The notes under the pieces were generated by a model. The model searched no databases. It worked only from the letters and a program-made list of their open reading frames with translations, and was not told where the DNA came from. Of a stretch of 64,000 nt of DNA, positions 32,764 through 39,551 are shown piece after piece. Position numbers and translations under genes: made by a program. Each line of letters opens with the position of its first letter. Position 1 is the stretch's first letter. Origin of the DNA: VRUE01 sp963729995 (lineage in GTDB: Bacteria; Actinomycetota; Thermoleophilia; Solirubrobacterales; 70-9); contig CAVSPF010000003.1 in assembly GCA_963729995.1 (NCBI GenBank), forward strand, positions 1,054,001-1,118,000, in the 5' to 3' direction.

Positions 32764-33530
32764 CCGTCCCGCGCGAGCTGCGGGTCGTGCCTGTCGCCGG
32801 TCTGCCCGAGTTCGTCGACGGCGTCAGCGTCGGCGAGGAGATCGCCGCTCACGCCGAGCTGAGCGACGGCGACGTGATCGTCATCTCGCAGAAGGTCGTC
32901 TCCAAGGCCGAGGGACGCATCCGTCGCCTGTCCTCGGTGATCCCCGGCGGCGAGGCGCGACGGCTCGCGGCGGTGCTCGGCAAGGAGCCCGCCCTGGTCG
33001 AGCTGATCCTCGGCGAGAGCCGCGAGGTGCTGCGCGCCGAGCGCGGCGTCCTGATCGTCGAGACCCAACACGGGTTCGTCTGCGCCAACGCGGGGATCGA
33101 CAGCTCCAACCTGCCCGAGCCCGGCACCGTCTCCCTGCTGCCCGCGGACCCCGACGCCTCCGCCCGTCAGCTCAGAGCCGAAATCACGGCGGCGATCACA
33201 GGGGAGCCGGGGCTCCCCACCATCGCGGTCGTGATCAGCGACAGCTTCGGCCGCGCCTGGCGACTCGGTCAAGCGGAGGTCGCGATCGGCTGCGCCGGGA
33301 TCGCACCGCTCGACGATTGGCGCGGCCGCCGCGACGCCGGCGGCCGCGAGCTCGCCGCGACGCAGATCGCAATCGCCGACGAGGCCGCCGGCGTCGCCGA
33401 CCTGGTGCGCGACAAGGCGAGCCGCATCCCCGCCGTCATCGTCCGCGGCCTCGACCGCTTCGTCAGCGAGAACGACGGCCCAGGCGCCGCCGCCCTCCGC
33501 CGCCCCCAAAACGACGACCTCTTCCGCTAA
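32760..33530 (+). CDS. cofE: Coenzyme F420-0:L-glutamate ligase CofE
   Basis: Adds gamma-linked glutamates to F420-0 with GTP. From TTG 32760, again inside the previous stop codon (TTGA), it gives 256 residues. Family segments: GDVIVISQKVVSKAEGR, ETQHGFVCANAGIDSSN, VVISDSFGRAWRLGQ and the end RGLDRFVSENDGPG. It is the single-domain form; the nitroreductase-like dehydro-F420 reductase fused to the actinobacterial FbiB is absent, so that step needs another gene if PEP is the precursor. Confidence 0.93.
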   Translation: MTVPRELRVVPVAGLPEFVDGVSVGEEIAAHAELSDGDVIVISQKVVSKAEGRIRRLSSVIPGGEARRLAAVLGKEPALVELILGESREVLRAERGVLIVETQHGFVCANAGIDSSNLPEPGTVSLLPADPDASARQLRAEITAAITGEPGLPTIAVVISDSFGRAWRLGQAEVAIGCAGIAPLDDWRGRRDAGGRELAATQIAIADEAAGVADLVRDKASRIPAVIVRGLDRFVSENDGPGAAALRRPQNDDLFR

Positions 33531-33640
33531 GGCCCATCCCGATAGGGGTAGAACGTCTTGTACTTTTTCGCGGCCAGCGATTGTCGGTAGCCACAGGCAT
33601 AGCTCGAAAAAGTTAAGTGGAACCCCTATCGGGATGGGCC
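33531..33640. repeat. 110-bp compound inverted repeat between cofE and the dehydrogenase gene
   Basis: Perfect 19-bp terminal arms GGCCCATCCCGATAGGGGT (33531-33549) and its complement (33622-33640) begin immediately after the cofE stop. Inside, ACTTTTTCG (33562-33570) pairs with CGAAAAAGT (33605-33613). The right arm is also coding: it specifies residues near the dehydrogenase C-terminus (AHPDRGS). It can act as a terminator for both convergent operons, or be a small mobile palindrome; no target duplication is seen. Confidence 0.7.
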
Positions 33641-34626
33641 TCTCCAACCCGGAGGACGGCCGCGCCTTTGAGGCGGCCGCTGCGGATCGAGTCGAGCGCC
33701 TCGTCGGCCGCGCTGAGCGGATGGACCTCGACCTTGGTCCGCACCGGCACCTGCGGCGCCAGCCGCAGGAACTCCTCTCCGTCGCGGCGGGTCAGGTTGG
33801 CGACCGAGCCCAGCGCGCGCTCCCCCCAGAGGATCTCGTAGGGGAAGGCCGGGATCTCGCTCATGTGGATCCCCGCGCTGATGATCCTCGCGCCCTTGGC
33901 GCTCACCCGCAACGCGACCGGCATCAACGCACCCACCGGGGCGAAGACGATCGCGCCGTCCAGCTCCTCGGGTGGCGCCTCCGTGGATGAGCCGGCCCAG
34001 GCGGCACCGAGGCTGCGTGCGAACTCCTGCCCCTCGGTGTCGCCCTCGCGGGTGAAGACGAAGACGCGCCGCCCCTGGTGGACGGCGACCTGGCAGAGGA
34101 TGTGGGCGGAGGCGCCAAAGCCGTAGAGGCCGATCCGCTCGGCGTCGCCGACCAGCCGCAGCGCCCGGTAGCCGATCAGCCCGGCGCAGAGCAGCGGCGC
34201 CGCCTGCTGGTCGGGATAGCCGTCCGGGATCGGGAAGCAGAAGCGCTCGTCGGCAACCGCGAGCTCGGCGTAGCCGCCGTCGATGTCGTAGCCGGTGAAG
34301 CGGGCTGCATCGCAGAGGTTCTCGCGGCCGCTCTTGCAATAGCGGCACTCGCCGCAGGTCCAGCCGAGCCAGGGCACCCCCACCCTGTCTCCCACCGCGA
34401 AGCGCTCCGCCCCCTCCCCGGCATCGACCACGGCGCCGACGATCTGGTGCCCGGGGATCAGCGGCAGCTTTGGCTCGGTCAGCTCACCGTCCACGATATG
34501 GAGGTCGGTGCGGCAGACCCCGCAGGTCGAGACGGAGATCAGGACCTGGCCCGGTCCGGGCTGCGGATCGGGCAGCTGCGCTGGCCGCAACGGCTCCCGC
34601 TGCCGCTCCATGACCATCGCCCTCAT
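33613..34626 (-). CDS. Zinc-dependent alcohol dehydrogenase
   Basis: A 337-residue medium-chain dehydrogenase. Catalytic zinc ligands Cys35 (STCGVCRTD), His60 (PGHQIVG) and Cys147 and the four structural-zinc cysteines 91, 94, 97 and 105 (CGECRYCKSGRENLC) are present; the Rossmann motif reads GLYGFGASAH. The wording matches the broad-specificity alcohol dehydrogenase branch. ATG 34626 overlaps the cofGH stop (ATGA). The last residues (AHPDRGST) are written by an arm of the 110-bp inverted repeat, suggesting the original C-terminus was altered. A link to F420 is suggested only by position. Confidence 0.9.
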   Translation of the reverse strand: MRAMVMERQREPLRPAQLPDPQPGPGQVLISVSTCGVCRTDLHIVDGELTEPKLPLIPGHQIVGAVVDAGEGAERFAVGDRVGVPWLGWTCGECRYCKSGRENLCDAARFTGYDIDGGYAELAVADERFCFPIPDGYPDQQAAPLLCAGLIGYRALRLVGDAERIGLYGFGASAHILCQVAVHQGRRVFVFTREGDTEGQEFARSLGAAWAGSSTEAPPEELDGAIVFAPVGALMPVALRVSAKGARIISAGIHMSEIPAFPYEILWGERALGSVANLTRRDGEEFLRLAPQVPVRTKVEVHPLSAADEALDSIRSGRLKGAAVLRVGEAHPDRGST

Positions 34627-36974
34627 CGCGCAACGATCGCCGCCCGGCTGCGTGGATACGTCTCGACGATCTCGTAGAGGGTCGTGCGCTGGGCGGGAAC
34701 GCGATCGCCGGCCCGGGCGGCCTCGATCAGCTGCTCGGGCTCCAGCCGCACCCCATGCCGGGAGCCGGCCATCCGCGAGATGCTCTCCTCCATCAGGGTC
34801 CCGCCGAGATCGTTGACGCCCCAGCGCAGCGCCTCGGTGGCGGCCTCGAGGCCCATCTTCACCCAGCTTGCCTGCAGGTTGGGGATCGTCTTGCCCAGCG
34901 CCAGCCGGAAGGCCGCGGTGTGCTTGAGGTTCTCGTCCGCCGAGATCTCCTCGATGCCGTGGGTGCGGCCAAGCAGGGTGTTGAAGGGGATGAAGCTGAG
35001 CGGCACGAACTCCGTGATGCCGCCGGTGCGCTCCTGGAGCGAGCGGACCACCTGCATGTGGCGGGCCAGCTCGCGCGGCTCCTCGATGTGGCCGAACATC
35101 ACCGTCGAGGTCGAGCGCAAACCGGCCCGGTGCGACGCTTCGACGATCTCCACCCAGCGCCGCACCGGCAGCTTGTTGGGCGAGATCCGCTGGCGGACGC
35201 CGTCGTCTAGCACCTCGGCCGCGGTGCCCGGCGTCGAGCCGAGCCCGCACTCCACGAGGTAGGAGAAGACCTCGTCGGGACCCTTGCCGGAGCGCTCGCA
35301 CATGTAGTGGACCTCCATCGGCGAATACGCGTGAAGGTGCAGCTGGGGCGCCACGTCCTTTGCCAGGCGCAGCCACTTGCCGTACTCCTCCAGGGTCAGG
35401 TTCGGATGGATGCCCCCCTGCATGCAGATCTCGGTTGCGCCGAACTCCACCGCGTCGCGAACCCGCTCTGCGAAGTCCTCCTCGGACACCTCGTAGGCGT
35501 CGGGCGAGCGGCGGCCCTGCCCGAACCCGCAGAACGCGCAGCCGACCACGCAGATATTGGTGAAGTTGATGTTCCGGTTGACCACGAAGGTCGCCCGGTC
35601 CCCCACGAGCTCCGCCCGCAGCTCGTCGGCGGCGACCCTCATCTCCTCGATCGCCCCAGGCCGGGTCTCCGCGAAGAGGGCGGTCAGCTCGTCCTCGCTC
35701 AACGGCTTTCCCTCGCGCCCCTTGGCGATCGCCCGGGCGGCCAGGCCCGGATCGAGGGCCTCCCCCCTTCGCCGGCCCGACCCGCGCCGCGGGATGAAGC
35801 TCCAGTACTTGAGCTTGATCACGTCGAGAACCCCCTGCTCCATCCAGGCGGAGTCCATGTACTGCGGGTATACGCACAGCCGCTCGGTCAGCGCGTAACC
35901 GCGCGGCGCCAGCTCCTTTCGCACCTGATGGGGGCTGGGAAACGCGTGCTCGGGAGAGATATGGTCGCCATTGGCCGACAGGCCACCCAGATCGGTCGCC
36001 CCCGCCTCCACCAGCTCCGCCCACCAGTCCGACAGGTTCGGCGGAACCTGAATCCCCACATCCGGCATCAAACGCCGACACTCGGAGATCAACCGCTTCA
36101 TCTCCTCGATCGAGACCTCCCTCCCCCAGCTCGGATAGAACGGCGGGGCACCCTCCTCCGGAGCAACAGCCGTGGAGGCTCCGGAGGAGGGTGCCCCGCC
36201 GTCCTCCCCGGCCACGAACGTGGCTGATGAGGTCCCCTCTGGCGGAGCCTCCACAGCTGTTGCTCCGCCAGAGGGGACCTCATCGGCCAACCACCGCTGC
36301 CTGGAAGCGGCGTCGGCGATCTCGGCCACCTCGCGGCCGTAGTAGCGCGGGTGCGGGACGAAGTTCTGGAGGATGACCTCCTGGATGTGCCCATAGCGGC
36401 CATGCAGCTTGGCCAGCGCTTCGAGCGAGGCGACCCGCTCCTCCTCGCTCTCGCCGATCCCGACGAGGATGCCGCTCGTGAACGGGATCCTCAGCTCGCC
36501 GGCCACCTCGATCATGGCCAGGCGCCGCGCCGGGTGCTTGGTCGGGGAGCCGGCGTGGACCGTGTCCATCAGGCGCTCCGAGGCCGACTCCAACATCAGC
36601 CCCTGGGACGCTGTCGCCTCCCGCAGGCGCACCAGGGCATCGCGGTCGACGACGCCGATGTTGGTGTGGGGCAGGATCCCCCGCTCCAGGGCTCGCTCGC
36701 AGGCCCAGACGACGTAGGAGGTGAAGTCGCCATGGCCCCATTCGGCAAGGCGTGCGGCGACGTCCGGATTCACCTCGGGGCGCTCGCCGGTGAGCACCAG
36801 CAGCTCCTTGGCGTTGTGCCTCCGCGCCTCGTCGAGGCGCCTCTCCACCTCAGCGGGGGCGTAGACGTGCGGGCGGTGCGTGGCGAACGCGCAGTACTTG
36901 CAGTAGCACTGGCAGGTGCGGGAGAGGGAGAGCGTGTAGTTCCGCGAGAAGGTGATCCTGCGCACAACGCTCAA
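34623..36974 (-). CDS. cofGH: Fused FO synthase CofG-CofH with palindromic insert
   Basis: Makes the deazaflavin FO from tyrosine and 5-amino-6-ribitylamino-uracil using two radical-SAM domains, as in actinobacterial FbiC. The 783-residue chain has CofG cluster cysteines 21, 25 and 28 (CQCYCKYC) and CofH cysteines 475, 479 and 482 (CVVGCAFC). In the CofG half, after the VILQNFVPHPRYYG strand, residues about 231-278 (Gly/Ala/Pro/Ser/Glu-rich) are encoded by two long palindromes and separate this strand from the next helix (SIEEMKRLISECRRLMPDVG). Typical FbiC proteins have only a short loop there. The reading frame is kept throughout, so the protein is probably functional with a disordered insert. 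Confidence 0.93.
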   Translation of the reverse strand: MSVVRRITFSRNYTLSLSRTCQCYCKYCAFATHRPHVYAPAEVERRLDEARRHNAKELLVLTGERPEVNPDVAARLAEWGHGDFTSYVVWACERALERGILPHTNIGVVDRDALVRLREATASQGLMLESASERLMDTVHAGSPTKHPARRLAMIEVAGELRIPFTSGILVGIGESEEERVASLEALAKLHGRYGHIQEVILQNFVPHPRYYGREVAEIADAASRQRWLADEVPSGGATAVEAPPEGTSSATFVAGEDGGAPSSGASTAVAPEEGAPPFYPSWGREVSIEEMKRLISECRRLMPDVGIQVPPNLSDWWAELVEAGATDLGGLSANGDHISPEHAFPSPHQVRKELAPRGYALTERLCVYPQYMDSAWMEQGVLDVIKLKYWSFIPRRGSGRRRGEALDPGLAARAIAKGREGKPLSEDELTALFAETRPGAIEEMRVAADELRAELVGDRATFVVNRNINFTNICVVGCAFCGFGQGRRSPDAYEVSEEDFAERVRDAVEFGATEICMQGGIHPNLTLEEYGKWLRLAKDVAPQLHLHAYSPMEVHYMCERSGKGPDEVFSYLVECGLGSTPGTAAEVLDDGVRQRISPNKLPVRRWVEIVEASHRAGLRSTSTVMFGHIEEPRELARHMQVVRSLQERTGGITEFVPLSFIPFNTLLGRTHGIEEISADENLKHTAAFRLALGKTIPNLQASWVKMGLEAATEALRWGVNDLGGTLMEESISRMAGSRHGVRLEPEQLIEAARAGDRVPAQRTTLYEIVETYPRSRAAIVAR
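36140..36202. repeat. Perfect 25-bp-stem palindrome inside cofGH (copy 1)
   Basis: Arms at 36140-36164 and 36178-36202 are exactly complementary over 25 bp, around the 13-base loop AACAGCCGTGGAG. It is coding on the minus strand, within the CofG insert (residues about 258-278). The inner part GGAGCAACAGC...GGAGGCTCC recurs, inverted, in copy 2, while the outer stem sequence differs. Confidence 0.9.
36222..36288. repeat. 27-bp-stem palindrome inside cofGH (copy 2)
   Basis: Arms 36226-36248 and 36262-36284 match perfectly over 23 bp and extend to 36222-36288 with one T/G position. The 13-base loop CTCCACAGCTGTT is the reverse complement of the copy 1 loop except for one base. It encodes residues about 230-251 of CofGH. 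The two copies are 19 bp apart and in opposite orientation. Confidence 0.9.
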
Positions 36975-36981
36975 GCTACTG

Positions 36982-37012
36982 GACCCGCCGGGTCAGTCAG
37001 ACCCGGCGGGTC
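36982..37012 (-). terminator. GC-rich hairpin between aquaporin gene and cofGH
   Basis: GACCCGCCGGGTC (36982-36994) and GACCCGGCGGGTC (37000-37012) form a 13-bp stem with the loop AGTCA. It lies 17 bp after the aquaporin stop and 7 bp before the cofGH start codon on the same strand. A terminator without T-run is the simplest reading; being so near the cofGH start, it could also limit its translation. Confidence 0.55.
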
Positions 37013-37028
37013 GCAAACGCGATGGCTC

Positions 37029-37793
37029 TCAGCTTGCGTCGCCGCTCGACACAGGCTTCGAGGGCGGGGGCTTGACCCGCTCGGGCGACTCGGTCGGCGC
37101 CTGGCCACTCGGCTCGAGCACGAACTTGAAGACCGCCGCGGCCAGCAGCGAGCCGACGATCGGGCCGACGATATAGGGCCAGACACCGCCCCACGAGTTG
37201 CCGACGAGCGCCGGGCCAAACCAGCGCGCCGGGTTGAACGAGCCGCCGGTGAGCGGACCGCCCACCATGACGATGAAACCGAGGGTGGTGCCGATCGCCA
37301 GCGGCGCCCAGTCCTTGGCGCTCTTCTTCGAGTAGACCGCCGCGAGGATGACGAGCACCAGGCAGAAGGTGCCGACCGCCTCGACGATCGATCCCTGGAA
37401 GTTGCCGCCCAGAATGCCAGTCACGTGGGGCGCCGCGTAGTTGCTGGCCCGGCCCTCGTCGAGCAGCAGGCCCTTGGCCAGCAGCGCACCCAGCACGCCG
37501 CCGGAGAGCTGTGCGAGCACGTAGATCAAGGCATCGACCGGCGAGATCCGCTTGATCACCGCCGCGGCCAGGGTCACGGCGGGGTTGAAGTGACCGCCGC
37601 TGACCACGCCGAACATGACAACCAGGCCAAACAGCAGGAATGCGTGGACGAGACCCACGACTGCGAAGTCCGACCCGAACTGCGCCTGGTTCCCGGTGGC
37701 CACGAACAGCACAACGACGCTGACGATGAAGAACACCAGCAAGAAAGTGCCGATCAACTCAGCAAGATATGCCGCTAGTCCTCGCTCCTGCAC
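37029..37793 (-). CDS. Aquaporin / glycerol facilitator (MIP family)
   Basis: A 254-residue channel with six transmembrane helices and the two pore half-helices: NPA at 70-72 (GGHFNPAVT) and NPA at 187-189 followed by the selectivity-filter Arg190 (GGSFNPARWFGP). A Pro/Ser-rich cytoplasmic tail follows residue 228. The narrow-filter residues suggest water or small neutral solutes, but glycerol cannot be excluded. It is divergent from the lipoprotein gene. Confidence 0.93.
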   Translation of the reverse strand: MQERGLAAYLAELIGTFLLVFFIVSVVVLFVATGNQAQFGSDFAVVGLVHAFLLFGLVVMFGVVSGGHFNPAVTLAAAVIKRISPVDALIYVLAQLSGGVLGALLAKGLLLDEGRASNYAAPHVTGILGGNFQGSIVEAVGTFCLVLVILAAVYSKKSAKDWAPLAIGTTLGFIVMVGGPLTGGSFNPARWFGPALVGNSWGGVWPYIVGPIVGSLLAAAVFKFVLEPSGQAPTESPERVKPPPSKPVSSGDAS

Positions 37794-37874
37794 GTTTTCT
37801 CCTCCTCGATCCCTGGTTCGGGTAGCGGCGGGAGTCTAACCGGATCGGCGCAAGCGGATAGCTTTCGCTTTCAG

Positions 37875-38831
37875 ATGAGACGGGTTGCCGCGCTGCTGGC
37901 GGCCGCTCTACTGCTCGCCGGCGCAGCCGGCTGCGGGGGCGGCGCTGAACCGGGCGCGCCAAAAGGCGCGACCCTGGTGCTCGACTTCACCCCAAACGCG
38001 GCCCACTCGGGGATCTACGCCGCGCTGCGCCGGGGCTACTACCGTGACGCCGGAGTCGCGCTGACGGTCCGCCAGCCCGGCAACTCAACCGACGCGCCCA
38101 AGCTGCTGGAGGCGGGCCGGGCCGAGTTCGCGATCCTCGATATCCACGACCTGGGAATCGCCCGCGAGCGCGGACTCGACGTGGTCGGGACGATGCCCAT
38201 CGTCCAGCGCCCGCTCGCCTCTGTCATCGCCCGCGGCGATGGCCCCATCCACCGCCCCCGCGACCTCGAGGGCCACACCGTGGGAGTGACCGGGCTTCCG
38301 TCAGACGACGCCGTGGTCGACTCCGAGGTCGCGGCCGATGGGGGCGACCCGGCCCTGGTTCACAGGGTGACCATCGGCTTCAACGCCGTCTCCTCCCTCG
38401 CCGCCGCAAATGTCGAAGCGGTAACGGGCTTCTGGAATGCGGAGGGAGTCGCGCTGCGCCGCCGGGACATCCCAATTCGCATCTTCAAAGTCAACCGCTA
38501 CGGGGCTCCACCCTACCCCGAGCTGGTCCTCGCCACGTCCCACCGCCTGATCGAACAGGATCCCGGTCTGGTGCGCGCGGTGGTCGATGCGACGACCCGC
38601 GGCTACGGCTTCGCGGTCGCGCATCCAGCCAAGGCCCTCGACGACCTGATCGGGTCGGTTCCCGGCCTCGATCGCGCCGAACAGGCGGCTCAGCTCCGCG
38701 TGCTGCGAATCGACCTCCGCCCCGCCCCTTTCAAACCGGCGGTTCTGCGCGCCTGGGCGGCATGGGACCTGAAGCAAGGCCTGCTCAAGCGACCGCTGGA
38801 CGTGAACGCAGCCTTCAGGCTCGCTCGCTGA
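37875..38831 (+). CDS. NMT1/THI5-like substrate-binding lipoprotein
   Basis: A 318-residue periplasmic-type binding protein anchored by a lipobox (LLLAGAAGC, lipid on Cys20). The mature start LVLDFTPNAAHSGIYAALRRGYY and the GNSTDAPKLLEAGRAEFAI segment match the THI5/NMT1-like family that binds thiamine pyrimidine precursors or similar aromatic or sulfonate compounds. No permease or ATPase of an importer is next to it, which is unusual. Its 3' end overlaps the convergent gene by 17 bp. Confidence 0.85.
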   Translation: MRRVAALLAAALLLAGAAGCGGGAEPGAPKGATLVLDFTPNAAHSGIYAALRRGYYRDAGVALTVRQPGNSTDAPKLLEAGRAEFAILDIHDLGIARERGLDVVGTMPIVQRPLASVIARGDGPIHRPRDLEGHTVGVTGLPSDDAVVDSEVAADGGDPALVHRVTIGFNAVSSLAAANVEAVTGFWNAEGVALRRRDIPIRIFKVNRYGAPPYPELVLATSHRLIEQDPGLVRAVVDATTRGYGFAVAHPAKALDDLIGSVPGLDRAEQAAQLRVLRIDLRPAPFKPAVLRAWAAWDLKQGLLKRPLDVNAAFRLAR

Positions 38832-39144
38832 GCAGCTTCTCAACCAGCTGCGGAAGCTCGCGCGCGAGGCGTGAGCGCGGCACCACGAGGTCTACGCCGG
38901 CTGCCTCGGCGGCCCGGCGGGTCTCGACGTTGACGTGCGAGTAGTAGCCGAGGACCGGCATGCCGAGACCGGTCAGAGCCTCCGGGCTCTCCATGTCGAG
39001 ATCCGCGACGAGAAGCTCGGCACGCTCCAGCGGGGCGGCGGCCAGCGACGGGGAGAGGGTCACGTCATGACCGGCGGCTCCAAGGACGGCCTCGACCCTG
39101 CTTCCAACCAGCAGGTCGGGCGCCACGACAGCGACGCGCGCCAC
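38815..39144 (-). CDS. Receiver-like small protein (degenerate response-regulator fold)
   Basis: A 109-residue protein from GTG 39144, directly following the upstream gene (TAGTG junction). It has alternating strand-helix pattern like a CheY receiver: VARVAVVAPDLLVGSRVEAVL, ELLVADLD, MPVLGYYSHVN, DLVVPRSRLARELPQLVEKLL. The usual acidic pocket is incomplete (Ala-Pro-Asp at strand 1, Asp in VADLD) and no conserved Lys is obvious, so phosphorylation is doubtful. No kinase is near. Role unknown. Confidence 0.6.
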   Translation of the reverse strand: MARVAVVAPDLLVGSRVEAVLGAAGHDVTLSPSLAAAPLERAELLVADLDMESPEALTGLGMPVLGYYSHVNVETRRAAEAAGVDLVVPRSRLARELPQLVEKLLSERA

Positions 39145-39506
39145 TACAGGGAGCGGCGCTCGCGCAGCTCTTCGCGGACGCTCTCCGGACGGCCCCACAT
39201 CTGCACGACCTCGGCGCGCCCCTCGCGCACCTCGCGGAGCTGCATCTCGCCGCTGACGCCTTCTTCGTCGAGCTTCGCCAGCACGCCCTTCACGGTCTCG
39301 GCCGCCGCCGCGTGTCCGAAGCTGTGGGCAACCAGCAGCCTCCAGTTCCAGTCGGCTCCCGAGTACGGCTGGGCGTTGACCCGGCTCAGCGCGACGGCTG
39401 TGTCGACGTAGCGGCTCAGGTCGTCGATCCGCAGATCGAGCTCGAGGTCCGTCCAATCGGGGGGCAGCGAATCAAGCACCTGCCCAAAGTCATCCGCCAA
39501 GCTCAC
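39144..39506 (-). CDS. Conserved-type hypothetical protein
   Basis: A 120-residue soluble, acidic protein starting at GTG 39506. It looks mixed alpha/beta (SLPPDWTDLELDLRIDDLSRYVDTAVALSRVNAQPY, then NWRLLVAHSFGHAAAAETVKGVLAKLDEEGVSGEMQLREVREGRAEVVQMWGR in consecutive parts). I recognise no family. It is translated just before the receiver-like protein with touching codons, so the two probably act together. Confidence 0.6.
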   Translation of the reverse strand: MSLADDFGQVLDSLPPDWTDLELDLRIDDLSRYVDTAVALSRVNAQPYSGADWNWRLLVAHSFGHAAAAETVKGVLAKLDEEGVSGEMQLREVREGRAEVVQMWGRPESVREELRERRSL

Positions 39507-39551
39507 GAGCAGAAGCGTATCTGGGAAGGGCGCGGGATGCCCGCCTACCGT

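Noticed and set aside
34673..36227. Long open frames opposite cofGH
   Set aside because: The radical-SAM cysteine motifs and family segments on the minus strand prove that cofGH is the real gene.
36140..36288. Transcription terminator or attenuator inside cofGH
   Set aside because: The hairpins lie within an open frame with conserved CofG and CofH sequence on both sides and no T-run, so the full product is more likely read through them.
36140..36288. CRISPR array
   Set aside because: Only two units, inverted relative to each other, with different outer stems and no regular spacers or cas genes.
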